A stretch of DNA of 64,000 nt. Source: Nissolia schottii. Its lineage: Eukaryota > Streptophyta > Magnoliopsida > Fabales > Fabaceae. The first letter of the stretch is position 1, and each line of letters starts with the position of its first letter. The position numbers were made by a program, and so were the translations under genes. The stretch is from positions 62,001 through 126,000 of the forward strand of contig QANU01013918.1 in assembly GCA_003254905.1 (NCBI GenBank), written 5' to 3'. The notes beneath the pieces were generated by a model, which saw nothing but the letters and a program-made list of their open reading frames with translations, did not search any database and had not been told where the DNA came from. Of the stretch, positions 49,616 through 61,900 are shown in pieces.

Positions 49616-51689
49616 TTTCAATTGTTTCAGTTTCGATTTTTTTGGTATAGGTTTTGCTTTTTCGTTTCTTCTTGTTGTAGAATCATTCATGACTAGTTCA
49701 TGGTTAATCATAAATGAAAAAGCTATATATCTTGCCTCCTATTTGTTGTTCTTTTTCTTTCGATTTTGATAGTTTTTGAATTTTATTAATTTTGATTGAA
49801 ACGTGATACCTTTCTTTTTGTTTTGTTTTGTTTGTGTTTGTGTGTGTAGTTTATTGATTTTAATTGGTTGAACTTGTACATGCTTCAGAGTGTATGTGAT
49901 CGTATGCGATTGCATTTGGTTAGATTTTCTTTGGTGAAGTTATATGATCTGCCATTGAGTAGATGATAGAGGTGGATATGGATTCCTAGGGTTCTTCTCT
50001 AAGGCATTCTAGGTTTATGTATTATATATCTATTCGTTTGTATTGTAGTTTCATTATTAGTGCTATTATTGTTGTTATTGTCTTTTGTTTGTATGAGCGG
50101 TGAACAAGTTTCAGGTGTGTGAACACTTTGCCGATGATTTGATTTAGAAGTCTTTATTAGAAAATGGATGAATTTTGTTCCATGCGAATCATGCGTGCCT
50201 GATGTTTGTAGAAATGTATTGTGCAATAGCATTTGCATTTTAGATGATATTCTAATAGCAGATGATATGTGTCTCTGTTCACTGTTAATTCCGGGGTTTG
50301 GTTGCCAATGTATGGGTGATATTTCAATCTCTGGCTTCTAAGCATATTTGTGTCTGTTCAACGTAATAAAGGAATGATTGCACGTAAACTTCTAGGCTTT
50401 TCTTATTTTCTTATTACTTTGTCATTTTGTTACTTTCATGAATCTTTGACTATTTACAATACCTCCAGTCTCTTATATAACTGTTGGCTGTGGATGTTGC
50501 TTTCATATTTTTCCTCTTGGCAGTAGATGGTTGCCAAAAATTGTGGTAAGCAGCTTGGAATATTGTTGCAACTGTGCACAGCACGGGTAACATAACTTGT
50601 TAGTTGTATAGTTAATGGTTTAAATCTATGTGCCATATGTTTAGCTGTCTAGAGTTGTATATATAGATCATTCAATATTGAATTACCTATCCATTACAAC
50701 TGTGAGGATCAATAACTTGCGGGTGTTTGAACATACCATGCTGATGCTGTAAGATGATACTACTGTGAGATCTTCATTTGGTGATCAGTGGTTATGATTT
50801 CTTCTTTCCATTTATTGGTTGGCAGTTGTTATGATTTCTAATCGGTAGTGGTAATAACACTTTATTTTCCTCTAAGGTGGTTCCTCATTGGATTTTGTGT
50901 AGGGATAAGAAGGCAATTTTCCTTTATTTTCTATTCAAGATTTTGTAATTTCTGCAAGTCATATATTCTTTACTCGACATTGCGCACATAGATTATTATT
51001 ATAAGATCAACAGATTATCTAGTAGAACAAAGCTTAGTCATTATTTTTGTTTATGTAAGATGAAGAGATTCAATAAATTGCTTGCATCTCCTTGAGGGGC
51101 AGGGTGTGTGTATTTAGATTGCTTCTTACCCTGATCTCTACACTTAATCTGAACTTTTTCAGAAGGAGTGTCTGCCGTAAACAAGGATTTTAGTTTTGAA
51201 TTGTATTGCTACATTTGTGAGCATGAAAAATACATGTTAGGTGCACACGAATTCCTCTGTTGTACAGGTTATCATTTGGAAAACCATGTGAAAGTCATGT
51301 GGTATTAGTATTTAATGAGATTTTGTTGCTTTTCTTGTATATTTTTGTTTACGTGTACTTTATTTTTAACTCTTTTCAGGTATTCTTGCAAGATCTGAGC
51401 AATGTTGAGATCTTATTTAGTAATGTTCCTATTTTTTTGACATTAAAAGAGAGTTAATTTCAATATAGGAAGTAATAATCAAAGGAAAGGTCGAGTTAAA
51501 GTAAGTTTGATCAAATGTCAACAATTAGAATCAATTGTGCTATATGTAGACAAGCCACATTTTGTGGTGGCAAAGCTCAAGTGAGTTTATTAGTTTATTA
51601 TATTGCATTATTTTTGTCTGAAAAATTTCAGAAAATTTCCTTCTAAATTTTAATTCTAAGCTGATTCTGGATGACAAGTCGTGCTTAAC
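49616..51689. other. Convergent intergenic region between bL12m and annexin
   Basis: About 2.1 kb between two genes that point at each other. It holds their 3' untranslated regions; no other gene or clear repeat is seen. Confidence 0.5.
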
Positions 51690-54057
51690 TCAGATACAAG
51701 TGCTAAAGTTTGCTCCTAACAAAGCAAGAAGAAGCTTCATGTAGTCTCCTGATGTGTTCTTAGCCACAAAATCGTCAAGTGTGGCATTGTTTCTCTTGAA
51801 ATAAAGTTCCTTGATTTCGTTTAAATCTCTCTCTGCACGAGTTATGATAACACGGCTCACAGCATGATCCTCATCAATTCCCAAATCATTCACGGCTTTG
51901 CGTAACACCTTAATCAAAGTCAATGTTACATAAAAGTTATTTTAACAAAAACAAATATAAGTTAGTGAGTAATTAAATGACAACACATTTTATGACTATA
52001 GTTTACCTTGGCAAAGTACCTTTGGGGGTACTTAATGCAACGAATGGCAATACGCAGTGCTCCTAAGTATTCATCACTTGGATTGGGTGCTATTCCCTAC
52101 AATTAGCAAAAAGGATATAAGCCATAAATATCTGATAATTGGTGATGTCTGTGTTTCTTCTCCTTGTGTTCTGTTTGGAGAACACAGAGTATATTATATA
52201 AAGTAATATTACCTTGGTAATTGTTGTGCCATTTATGTTCCTGAAGACATTGAAAGTCGCACATAGCTGCTTCTTACTTCTTGTGCTTAAAATTCTTATG
52301 ATTTCATCATCACTGAAATCCTTCTTTTGAATCACTTGATGAAGAATATTTGCTTCTGAATGAGCCATACTCTCATCAAGCTCAACTCCCTCATACCTAT
52401 AGGTGCTTATAACTGCAACCAACAACTGCATCAAAAATCACAAGCCTTGTTACTTTGGATGGTAATTGCAGTGGTAAAACACCAAGAGATGAAATATTGC
52501 TTATTACTAATGTGATTGCCTTTATAAATTTATACATTTTTTTTTTTTGTATAATTCTCATTCCTAAATAAATTGGAAGATTTTGTTTTCCAAATAAGTG
52601 CCACATACTCTGCGAATATCACCAGTTGTTATGGAAGCTACATCTTCTTCAAGGGAATGCTTGTATAGAAACTGATATGAACGCTTCACAGCCAGAAGCT
52701 CTTCTGAAGTTCTAGTGCAACCAATCTCAATTATCACTTTGTAATCTGGTCTTTCCTTCTTCAATGCTTCGTTAGCAAATGCAGCATCTCTTTCAGCTGG
52801 ATCCATGGTCCAATAGCACATAGCTTTCTGGTTGAAACTCCATAGTTATCATATTTGGCAATAAAAATGTCATCAAAAGATATGTACAAAATATATATCT
52901 TCTGGTAATTTCACTGGATTCCAACTAATATAATTTAAGTCAGGTCAGATTTATTATAAAAACTAATGTTTTTTATTTGTAAGACTCGAATCTGATCTCT
53001 TGAATAAACATAGCAAGTGTTAAATCACTCGAATCTATCACACTTTGATTATCCAAAATAGTTTATTGTTATAAATTTGTAGTCTATTTCAAATTTGTGT
53101 TGGGACGGGTAGCCGTTATACTGCAAGCTGAATTAGTTGGTCCTCCTAACAGTAAAGTTCGGATAAAAAAAACAAACAGAAAATAAACCATGCTATCACA
53201 AAAATTGGGTTAGCTTGGATGGAATACGCTTGCTACCATCAACAGTCCAATACTTATTTTTTACAAATTACTCATAGGATTTGAATCCTATATGAAGTGA
53301 TTAGTCTGTTCTAGCAGTCACTGATAAAATAAAATCAGTAAAGAGATCTTGTTTATGTTGGTCTATCATATTGGTGCAGATACTTGATAAATATATCACA
53401 AACTATGGGATAATTACACTGAATGTTTCCTAAAGAAAGAATGATGCTGTAAATTGTAACAGTTTTTTACCGCAAAGTTTCCTGAAAGTTCAGATTTAAG
53501 TTGTTGGATAAGATCCTTATGATAAATTTCTTCATAAGCCTGTCTGACAAGTTTGCGTTGAGCTGCATTTCGATTTGCTAGTATGGATATAAGAGCTATC
53601 TCATCTGTCCCCAATCCTATATATTATTATACACACATTAGAAATATGAATATATAATAGAGTAGATTTATTGCTCTAAAAAGTGTAAGAAATAAAAATG
53701 AAAAAATAAGAGCGATTTGTTTTTCTGTGTTTTTGCTTAACAAGTGTTCTGAGAGATCGATTAAGGAATAAAAGTGGTAAGAACATTTAATAAATTATGC
53801 CTCTTAAGAACTTCTCTGAATACCTTATACAAATACTTTATGAAATTAAAGAACTACACATTTGTATTTATACGAAAAGATAGTTTATATACCATGAACC
53901 TTTTTGCATGAAGAGACTTTTTTTCTATGTATTTTGAGACATAAAGATGATTAGAAACAAGACAAAATAGCAGAAAGATGTGACCTTTGCATGCCCTCTT
54001 GATACTTTCAGCGTCTTCAATTGGAGAATAATCTTTTCCAGCAATTAGAGTAGCCAT
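51690..54057 (-). CDS. Annexin (RJ4-like)
   Basis: Calcium-dependent phospholipid-binding protein of the cytosol and membrane surface. Six exons on the minus strand: 54057-53985, 53616-53471, 52827-52609, 52425-52213, 52096-52007 and 51908-51690. They sum to 960 bases (319 residues), the usual plant annexin length. Four annexin repeats lie at about residues 14-80, 86-152, 170-240 and 246-316. Repeat 1 keeps a full type II calcium site: GLGTD at 25-29 with an acidic partner, Glu67, 38 residues on. Repeat 4 has DLGID in place of GxGTD and lacks the acidic partner (NTSGDY), so it probably does not bind calcium there; repeats 2 and 3 also lack the motif, as is usual in plants. The start [17 protein letters not shown] fits the family. 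Among remembered relatives the strawberry RJ4-type annexin is closest. Confidence 0.93.
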
Positions 54058-54736
54058 TTGGTTGTCTTATCTTGTTCTTGTGTTAATGTCAAGACTTGGG
54101 TAAAAGTGTACTTTTCATTTTCCATTTTATAGAAGAGAAACTTAAAATACTGATTCAAAAATTAAAGTATCATTTGCTATAACTGAACAATATGTTATTT
54201 TCTAAAAGGGTTTTCTTTTTCAATTAAAACATAACTGAACCATATGTTATTCTAAAGTTTGAATTGATAACGGACTAGCGTTAAATATATCAATGCTTAT
54301 GCTAGAGTATGAGTATGTTGAGAGTAACATAAAATTTCTTGATGGGTGCAAGGGCACACTGGTATAAGTACACCCCATTTCTTGTTCTTAATTTGCCTTT
54401 CTGCTGAACGATTTACTTTTAGGATGTGACGTGATAAAATTAGTTTGGTTTGAAGCATGATACTCTATAGCTTCACAAAATATTAAAAAGCTAGGAGACT
54501 CCAGCCATTTTCACTTCTAAGAATTTTCTATTTCTATTCCAAATTTGTAGCATTTAAAGATGTCAAAAGCATGGTCTTCAGATTACATAAGATAAACATA
54601 CAACAATAACCAATGAATCAACGATTTTATGAAATGCAAATTTCTAGCCACTTTCTCGAGAGCAAGATATTTGACACTTGTCAATGATATCATTATTACA
54701 TGTTATGCTGTTTGGCAAAATAAAAAAATGAGAAGA
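54058..54736. other. Intergenic between SDR and annexin
   Basis: 0.68 kb between two genes on the same strand: promoter of the annexin gene and 3' end of the SDR gene. No specific site supported. Confidence 0.5.
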
Positions 54737-57700
54737 TTACCAAGGAATTTCTTGACCATCCCAGGCAAAGAACTTGCCATTGTCATGGCTCTTCACATTG
54801 TTAATGATGCTTAACAGCTTCTGCACTGAGAACTCTTTGCTGAAGAGCTTCTCTTTGGGAACATTTCTCTGAAATGGCTTAGAGAGATCTGTGTCAACTG
54901 TGCCGGGATGCAATAAAATGCATACAATTGGGTCCTTCTTTCTTGCTAATTCAACGGAGACACACTTCGACACTGTACGGATATTACGGGAGAAAAATGT
55001 TATCAAGATTTACCATTCAATCAATTTGGCCAAAGACAAATTCAACTTAATCAAAAATATTTCAGTAGTGCCTAGCATTTTTATTATAATTGAAAATTAC
55101 AAGAACTGTGGTTTTATTCTGAATTTAGCATTGTAAAAGAACAAAAGTATGGTTTTACACAAGAACTGAATTTATGTCATGACACTATGGCATCATGTGA
55201 TACATATAGTCAACTCCATCTAACAGGACAAGGCTAAGGCTTAGTAGTTGTTGTTGAATGTTGTGAAATCATACAATTTGCACAGTTCAATCTGATGATG
55301 AAATTTTTAGTTGGATCATGATGGATCGCTGTACATGGGGATTGGAAGGGCCATGCGCGTAGTACATGACTCAGAGATATCTATGTATGTTTACTTAGAA
55401 TCCTATCATACGTGCGTGATTCAGTGAGACTGAAAGACTTGTCATATTGAATATTCCATGACAGAGATGATAAAGAAAAGAAATTCATACATTGATTAAG
55501 TGCAGTCTTTGAAGATCGATAAGAGTGCCAACCGCCGAGATGATTGTCCCCAATAGATCCAACCCTTGCACTCAAACTAGCCACCACTGCATGACTTCTT
55601 TCAGTCCCGGAGCCGCCTCCAACTTTTAGAAGGGGCCACATGTGCTGATTTCAGAATTCAAAGAATACCATACGAAATATTGGGTTAAATTACTTAAGAC
55701 AATCATGAAATTGAAGATAAAGAAACACAACACAAAATCAGACATTAACAGCGATGATTTCTTTGTAAACAAAGTAAAATGTCAAAGGAAAACAGTTAAA
55801 ATACTTATTTCTTCAAGGGCATCATCAAAGAACCAATATTCATAAAGGAGTAAAGTATTAAAATGGCAATGGAAATAACCAAGGCACAGATGGCAGAGAA
55901 ATGGCAATGCAGAGCAATGATGAGCAAGGCATTAGTGAGATTCAGATGCAACTGACTCTGATCTCGCTGAAACCGTTAGTGCAGAGGAAGTGTGAGCGAG
56001 TGAAAGTTTAACAATAGTATGTTGGTGAGACAATGAAGGACAAGAACAAGGGGTCATTGCAATGGCACGCATCTTTTCAGAAATGATGTGGTTCAGAGGA
56101 TTAGCCAGCCTTGGTGGTGCTGATACAAAGAGTATTCAGGAGAAGTTGTGCTTGTGAGCCCAGTATACAACACAGTCCATCTTATCTCACAAGGAATGCA
56201 TTTGGTACGATTACATGCTGACCAGGGATTAATTAGACTGCTTTCATCATTATAAAGTTGTAGATAAGGTAATCTTTATAGATCAAATAAAAAATAATGC
56301 TTACAAAGATCAAATATATAAGGAGTGGACAAAGAGTTAGCGATCTAAGTCTTCGGTCTGTTCTTTCATACCAACTGAAACAATTTATTCATATTTTTGC
56401 TGTCCTTAACAACCCAGATTAGCGGGCATTACTTATCAGTTATTGTCATTACTCATTGACAATTACACGATCACAGCAGATAAAATGAAAGTGACATTTA
56501 TAGGCGGCATCACAATCATTATAAATTCCCAAAAAAAAGAAAAAGAAACAACTGACATATCAAAAATATAACTGAATATGTCAAATTAGATTGCATTCTG
56601 ACAACCCTGAGTTAAAACCATCCTGAACCTTAGTAAATAATAATGATCTCTAACAATGATATTCTAATGGAGCCACTATAGTAAGCAAACCGTTTGTTTA
56701 TAGAATTTAATAACAGTTACCAATAATCACCACAATAAAACATATTAGCACTCTAACATATACACATATCCATCCCCTCCTGCAAGACACAAAGGCCTCT
56801 ACAATCTCCTCATTCACAAAAAGAACCAATATCTACTTCTAAAATTATCATAAATAATTAAAAATTTAATAAAAATTAGATTGATGTTACCTTGATAACT
56901 AAGATAGGACCCACAGCATTAACCTCATATGCAAGCATTAAAGATGACTTCTCCAATTTGCTCAATGTTGTCTCTGTATTTTATGAAATGAATCAATATA
57001 ATCAACTACCTAGCATTTGTACAGAACAAAAGCTCAAAACTAGATATTAGAGCTTTTAGCTAACAGTTCCACCTAACTAGCCTCCGTTACCATCTTCCTT
57101 TTTCCTTTTAGCTTTCTTTTTTGACATTTTTGGAATACATTAATAAAAATACTTATACATTTGTCTGAAATTATAAGATCTTACACCTGCCTGTATGTTA
57201 CAATAGGCAGTGTGTAATTTGGAGCATTACCAAAGAATGAACAAAATCTTTACCTGGTTGGATTACTTCAGGTATTGAAAGAATGCCGGATGCATTAATG
57301 AGAAGGTTTAGATGGCCGTATGTCTCTTTTATCGACAATGCAGATTCCTGAAATATTATGAATAAAACACAATTCTTAACAACAGATTGGATAAGCACTA
57401 AAAGGATTAGCAAGCCTCTGATTGGCGACTGAATGCATGATGCGGTTTGTGTGAATGACTGAGAAAAAAAAACCAGTTAAGGGAAAAGAATGACCTCAAT
57501 TGAACTTTCAACAGTCAAATCCAACGGCAAAATTCTAAGACGGTCAGCAAATTTATCTTTCAGATTGATAAGCCCAGTCGACGCATCAGGATTACGGCAA
57601 GTAGCAACAACATGCCCTTTATCATTGTTCTCTAGCAGCTGTTTTACCTGTAGAAGGCAGAAACTGAAAGCAGGGTTAATATTTCAGTAAAATTATCTAT

Positions 57701-58901
57701 GTTAACCAAGATTCTTTAATCCTCGATATGCGGAGGCAAGACTTAACGGTTAAGCTATGAGATTGCTTCAAGATATTCAAATGAAAAAGGGCATCCATGT
57801 ATCATATATTTGAAGAAAGAACCAATTGCATAGCTTTATTAATGAAACATCATAGAAGTTTAACTTCAAACAAAAATCAAGCATGAGACTAAAACAGCCA
57901 GTATAGCACTGCTGAGAAATATGGAAGGGCTTATAATCATTCTTGAGAAGAATCATTGGTCAAATTGATTGAGACAGAGAAAGAAAAGAATATAAATAGA
58001 GAATGCCAACCGGCATATTCTACCTAGTACTTCTATCATCTTTGAACTTATTCATACTAATCAGCTTCACAACTTTTTCTTTTTTCCTTTTACAATTGTT
58101 AAATTAATTCTTGTTTCTGCTTGTGAAAGATATGACAAATTTGCTAATATTATCATACTACCACGGCACAAACAAGATGTCGAAAGCAAACACATCAAAG
58201 CAAATCCCATTTAAAAATTAAGAGTAAATTACTCTTACCTCCACTTTACTTTAGTCTAATTTATACAAGCCTCCCTCAAATTGTGAAACAACACCTTCAA
58301 AGAAAGAAAATACACATAAACCTAATTTCAATTTTTTTATTTATTTGTCTAAATAGGGTGAAGTGAAGGGAAGGTCGCCCTACATAGTAAAGAAAAGAAT
58401 TCAAGGGGAGAGTAATTTACTCGAAATATAAACAATAGATGGCAAAATGCTGATTATAACTTATAAAATTTTCCATGTTTAAGAGAAATTACCACTCTCT
58501 CAGTCTGTAAATAATGCAAACCAAAGACAGGCATAACCTGATGCTAATCTAGTCTAATACAGTACCAGAAACTCTGCACACTTAGAATGTCATGGTGAAA
58601 ACCTGGAAAAACATATCCACCTCTTCCTAATGGTAAACATAACATAGTAAGACACAATTATGATTCAAGAGCATCGTTATCAGTAATATACTAATACGAA
58701 GAGAGACCAAAACATGAAGAGAAAGCAAGAACTCACAAATTCAAGGCCGATTCCTCTGGAAGCTCCCTGAACCATGGAAACCCCACCTGCAAATTTCAAA
58801 GCTGAAGAAGAAGAAGAGGATGAAAAGGCCCTTCGGGTCTGTGAAAAGAGTCGCGTTGAGCGTGATGCCATATTCAAAGTGTGGTGGGTCGGGAATTGCA
58901 T
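54737..58901 (-). CDS. Short-chain dehydrogenase/reductase, C-factor-like
   Basis: NAD(P)-dependent oxidoreductase of the classical SDR type, most like the plant 'C-factor/uncharacterised oxidoreductase' family; substrate unknown. Six exons on the minus strand: 58901-58737, 57647-57495, 57347-57254, 56973-56891, 55644-55491 and 54972-54737. They sum to 885 bases (294 residues). An N-terminal Ser/Arg-rich stretch (to about residue 38) looks like an organelle targeting peptide. The Rossmann cofactor motif QGASRGIG is at 45-52, NASG at 124-127, and the catalytic YRSSK at 207-211 (Tyr207, Lys211) with a candidate Ser at 190 or 195. The conserved tail FFAWDGQEIPW ends the protein, preceded by LHPGTVDTDLSKPFQRNVP. 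A second in-frame ATG at 58871 (MASRSTRLFS) would give a more usual targeting peptide and may be the true start. Catalytic residues are intact. Confidence 0.92.
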
Positions 58902-58910
58902 CAATCCAAA

Positions 58911-58933
58911 GAAGAAGAAGAAGAAGAAGAAGA
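58911..58933. repeat. GAA microsatellite in the SDR leader
   Basis: Seven to eight GAA units (TTC on the coding strand) about 10 bases before the outer SDR start codon. Confidence 0.9.
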
Positions 58934-61900
58934 TACAGAAAGAACGTTGGTGAAGCGTGGCTAGCTAGCAACCAAGAAATACAGACAGAGCAACGTTGTT
59001 GTTAGTAATAATGCATGTAATTTGTAGGTGAAAAGTGACAACAATATATTAGTATTTCGCAATTGGATTCAGAGGGAACATTAAAGTGAAAATAAGATTA
59101 TTTTTCACTAATATTTCTCACTTTGCTCAATTGATTGATGCAAGTTTGCAATTAGCAATTGGGTTGGTTGCCGTCTTTATTTGCATATCCAATAGCGTTG
59201 GCTGCTGCCATTAAATTATTTACGTGTTGATGGTGAAGATTAAAAGGTTATATTTAAAGATAATGTGTTTACTTAAAAAAAAAAGAATTATATGACTTTA
59301 TGTTTTAACTACACAGGTACATGTGCCTTGCACGGAAAAATAATTTATAAACTTGTTATTAATTTAAAGAGGTGTAATATTTTAACACTAAAACAATATG
59401 AGTGTGAGTTTTATTACGTATGTAAGAAAGTGTTCTGGTGTTTAACATCAACCTTAATGTGATAATGTTATCAAATTTACCACTAGGCTATCACAACTCT
59501 CATGTTATTAATGCACATAAAGTAATATATACATTGAAAATTTATAAATTTTGTGGGGCGGGGGGTGTAGTTCGTGCAACCCTCATTGGATCCGTTCCTA
59601 CCCTAAGACATTTGTTAAGGAATAAAAAAAATGAAAATTTTCATTGAAAATGTAAAATTGTTAGCTCTTCAATGCACTAAATGCACCAAAAACCTTTAAA
59701 CTTATCATTTTAAACTCCTTAAGCACTCGTTAGTTTTTCTCTTAAAATAATTATATAAAATAAACTAGTAAAACAATTATAGAAAATAAACTGAAAATAC
59801 ATACAACTAATGATATGTATTAATGTTAGGTTGATGAAGTAAATCACAGAGAAATTTAGTACGTGTATGGATTTTCGGTGGGAGAGGGCCATAATTAATT
59901 CTGGCTTGTTGTAAAAGTAAAAAATATCCACTTTTAACATACAAGAATTGATTATGGCGGAAAACCAAACACACGTTTAAAAGATGGGCGTTTAGGTAGA
60001 AAAGCCAATGCACGTTTTGCAGAAGAAAAAAAAAAATGAAAAATTGCTCCTGCAGTGGTTAATTTAGAATTTTAACTGATTTCAACAAATGCTCCTTCAA
60101 TTTGTTGGTCCTTTGTTTATCTTGTATGTTGTTGGGCCTCCAATTTTTTGTCGAACTTTTGGGCCTGTTTATAAGAGAGCCTTCGGCTCAATAGAGTCAG
60201 TTTGGTTTGGTAATACATTTTTTCACCTCAGACTTTGCCCAAGTGAGTTAATCGTAGGGACTTTTTGTTTTATTAAATTGGGTTGTAATGTGACAATTTG
60301 GCTGCTGGGCTTTAGTTTTTTATTTGACCTATTTTCTTTATGTGTTATGTAATGGGTTTGTATTTTATAATTAGATGACTTCTAGCTTTTCTGAAATAAT
60401 TTTATGACAACAAATTATTATTATGACAGTAATAGCAACAGACCCTTTTTTACCCAAAAAAAAAGGGCAATAGAACTTTATGATACAAAAAACTTGATTG
60501 TATTTATTTAAATTTTAGTGTATTTTTATATATTTATTTAATTATATTTTGTTGAACCAGAAGTAAAGACCCAATAATTAAGTACTTCGACCGAGTCGAT
60601 TACTAAAATAATTTTTTAATTATGATTACAACTTATAAGTGATGTTGTATGAGAATTGATCATCTCATATTAAATTTTTTCATGACTTTGTCATATTTAA
60701 TCTCTTGTGTTAATTTCACATGTTGAAAGTAAGAGAGTCAACTATTTTTGTTTAAACATGTATTAAATGTCTCTGAGAAAATCACACCTCAAACCTCAAT
60801 GCTAGGTACTAGAGCGAGAGAATCTAAGTCCTCGTAGGAGAAGACTTCTCCAATGAAAGGCTCATTACACCATCTGGATAATATCATAATGAAGCAATGA
60901 TCATCACAAAGTCGATTTGAAATGCAAATTTTATAACAATTTGAGAAAGAACCAAAATCAGAAATAAAACAATAAATTATCCAAAGTGCTAAATTTATTT
61001 ATTGTTGAAGCAGAATTCTAGTTTATTATTTACTTTGATTCATTCACAACCACTTGAATCCATGTGAGCAAGAAAATTTTAAAACTTTTTGATATATAAT
61101 GCAGATATGATTGACGAACCAAAGTAAATAATATTCCTTCTATTCTTGAATAAAAATGGATATACTAAATATGGGTAATTTTATAAAGTATTATGGTTTT
61201 TAATAATTTTTTTAATATTTGTGCATAATTTAGAGTAAACAATTAATCAAGAATGAAGGGGGCCAATAATTTATATTTTTCTTATTCTTTCAATATCTAT
61301 GATTTTTTACTTCCATATAAACAGAAACTTCTTAATATTAAGAAGAAAAAAAAAGAAACTTCTTTGCAGGATAAAGTATAATATTTTTAGAATTTCTTTT
61401 AAAATATTATCATATCAAGGGAATATTTCAGATTGATAAAAAGATTAAACCAAAGCCAACCAACATTAGCACCAATTAATCGACAATGATGTAAATCAAC
61501 ATCATTATGATTTTTATTTGACGAAAATGATCTGCTCTGTTTCTAATTAATACTAAATTCAAACAATGTGATGTTTCATATGCAAAATCATCTTAGGATC
61601 CATACAGAAAAGAAAGTTAACTCACCCATCAAAAAGCAAAGAATATTTAATCATGAATCTTTTATATGTGTCATCAATTGATGACTCCCATTTCTTTCTT
61701 GAAAATCATGAACAACAGTTACTCCCACAAGATTAGCAGTTGCTCATATATATCCTTAATATATTCCTTCAAATACATAATGACTATCTTGTCAATCAAC
61801 TAGGAGAGGCAAAAAAAGCACCAAGACATACTGTTGTTTTTCCCTGCCTATGGAAGTGACTTCATTTGTAATGGGGTGAGAATGGACTGATTTCACTAAA

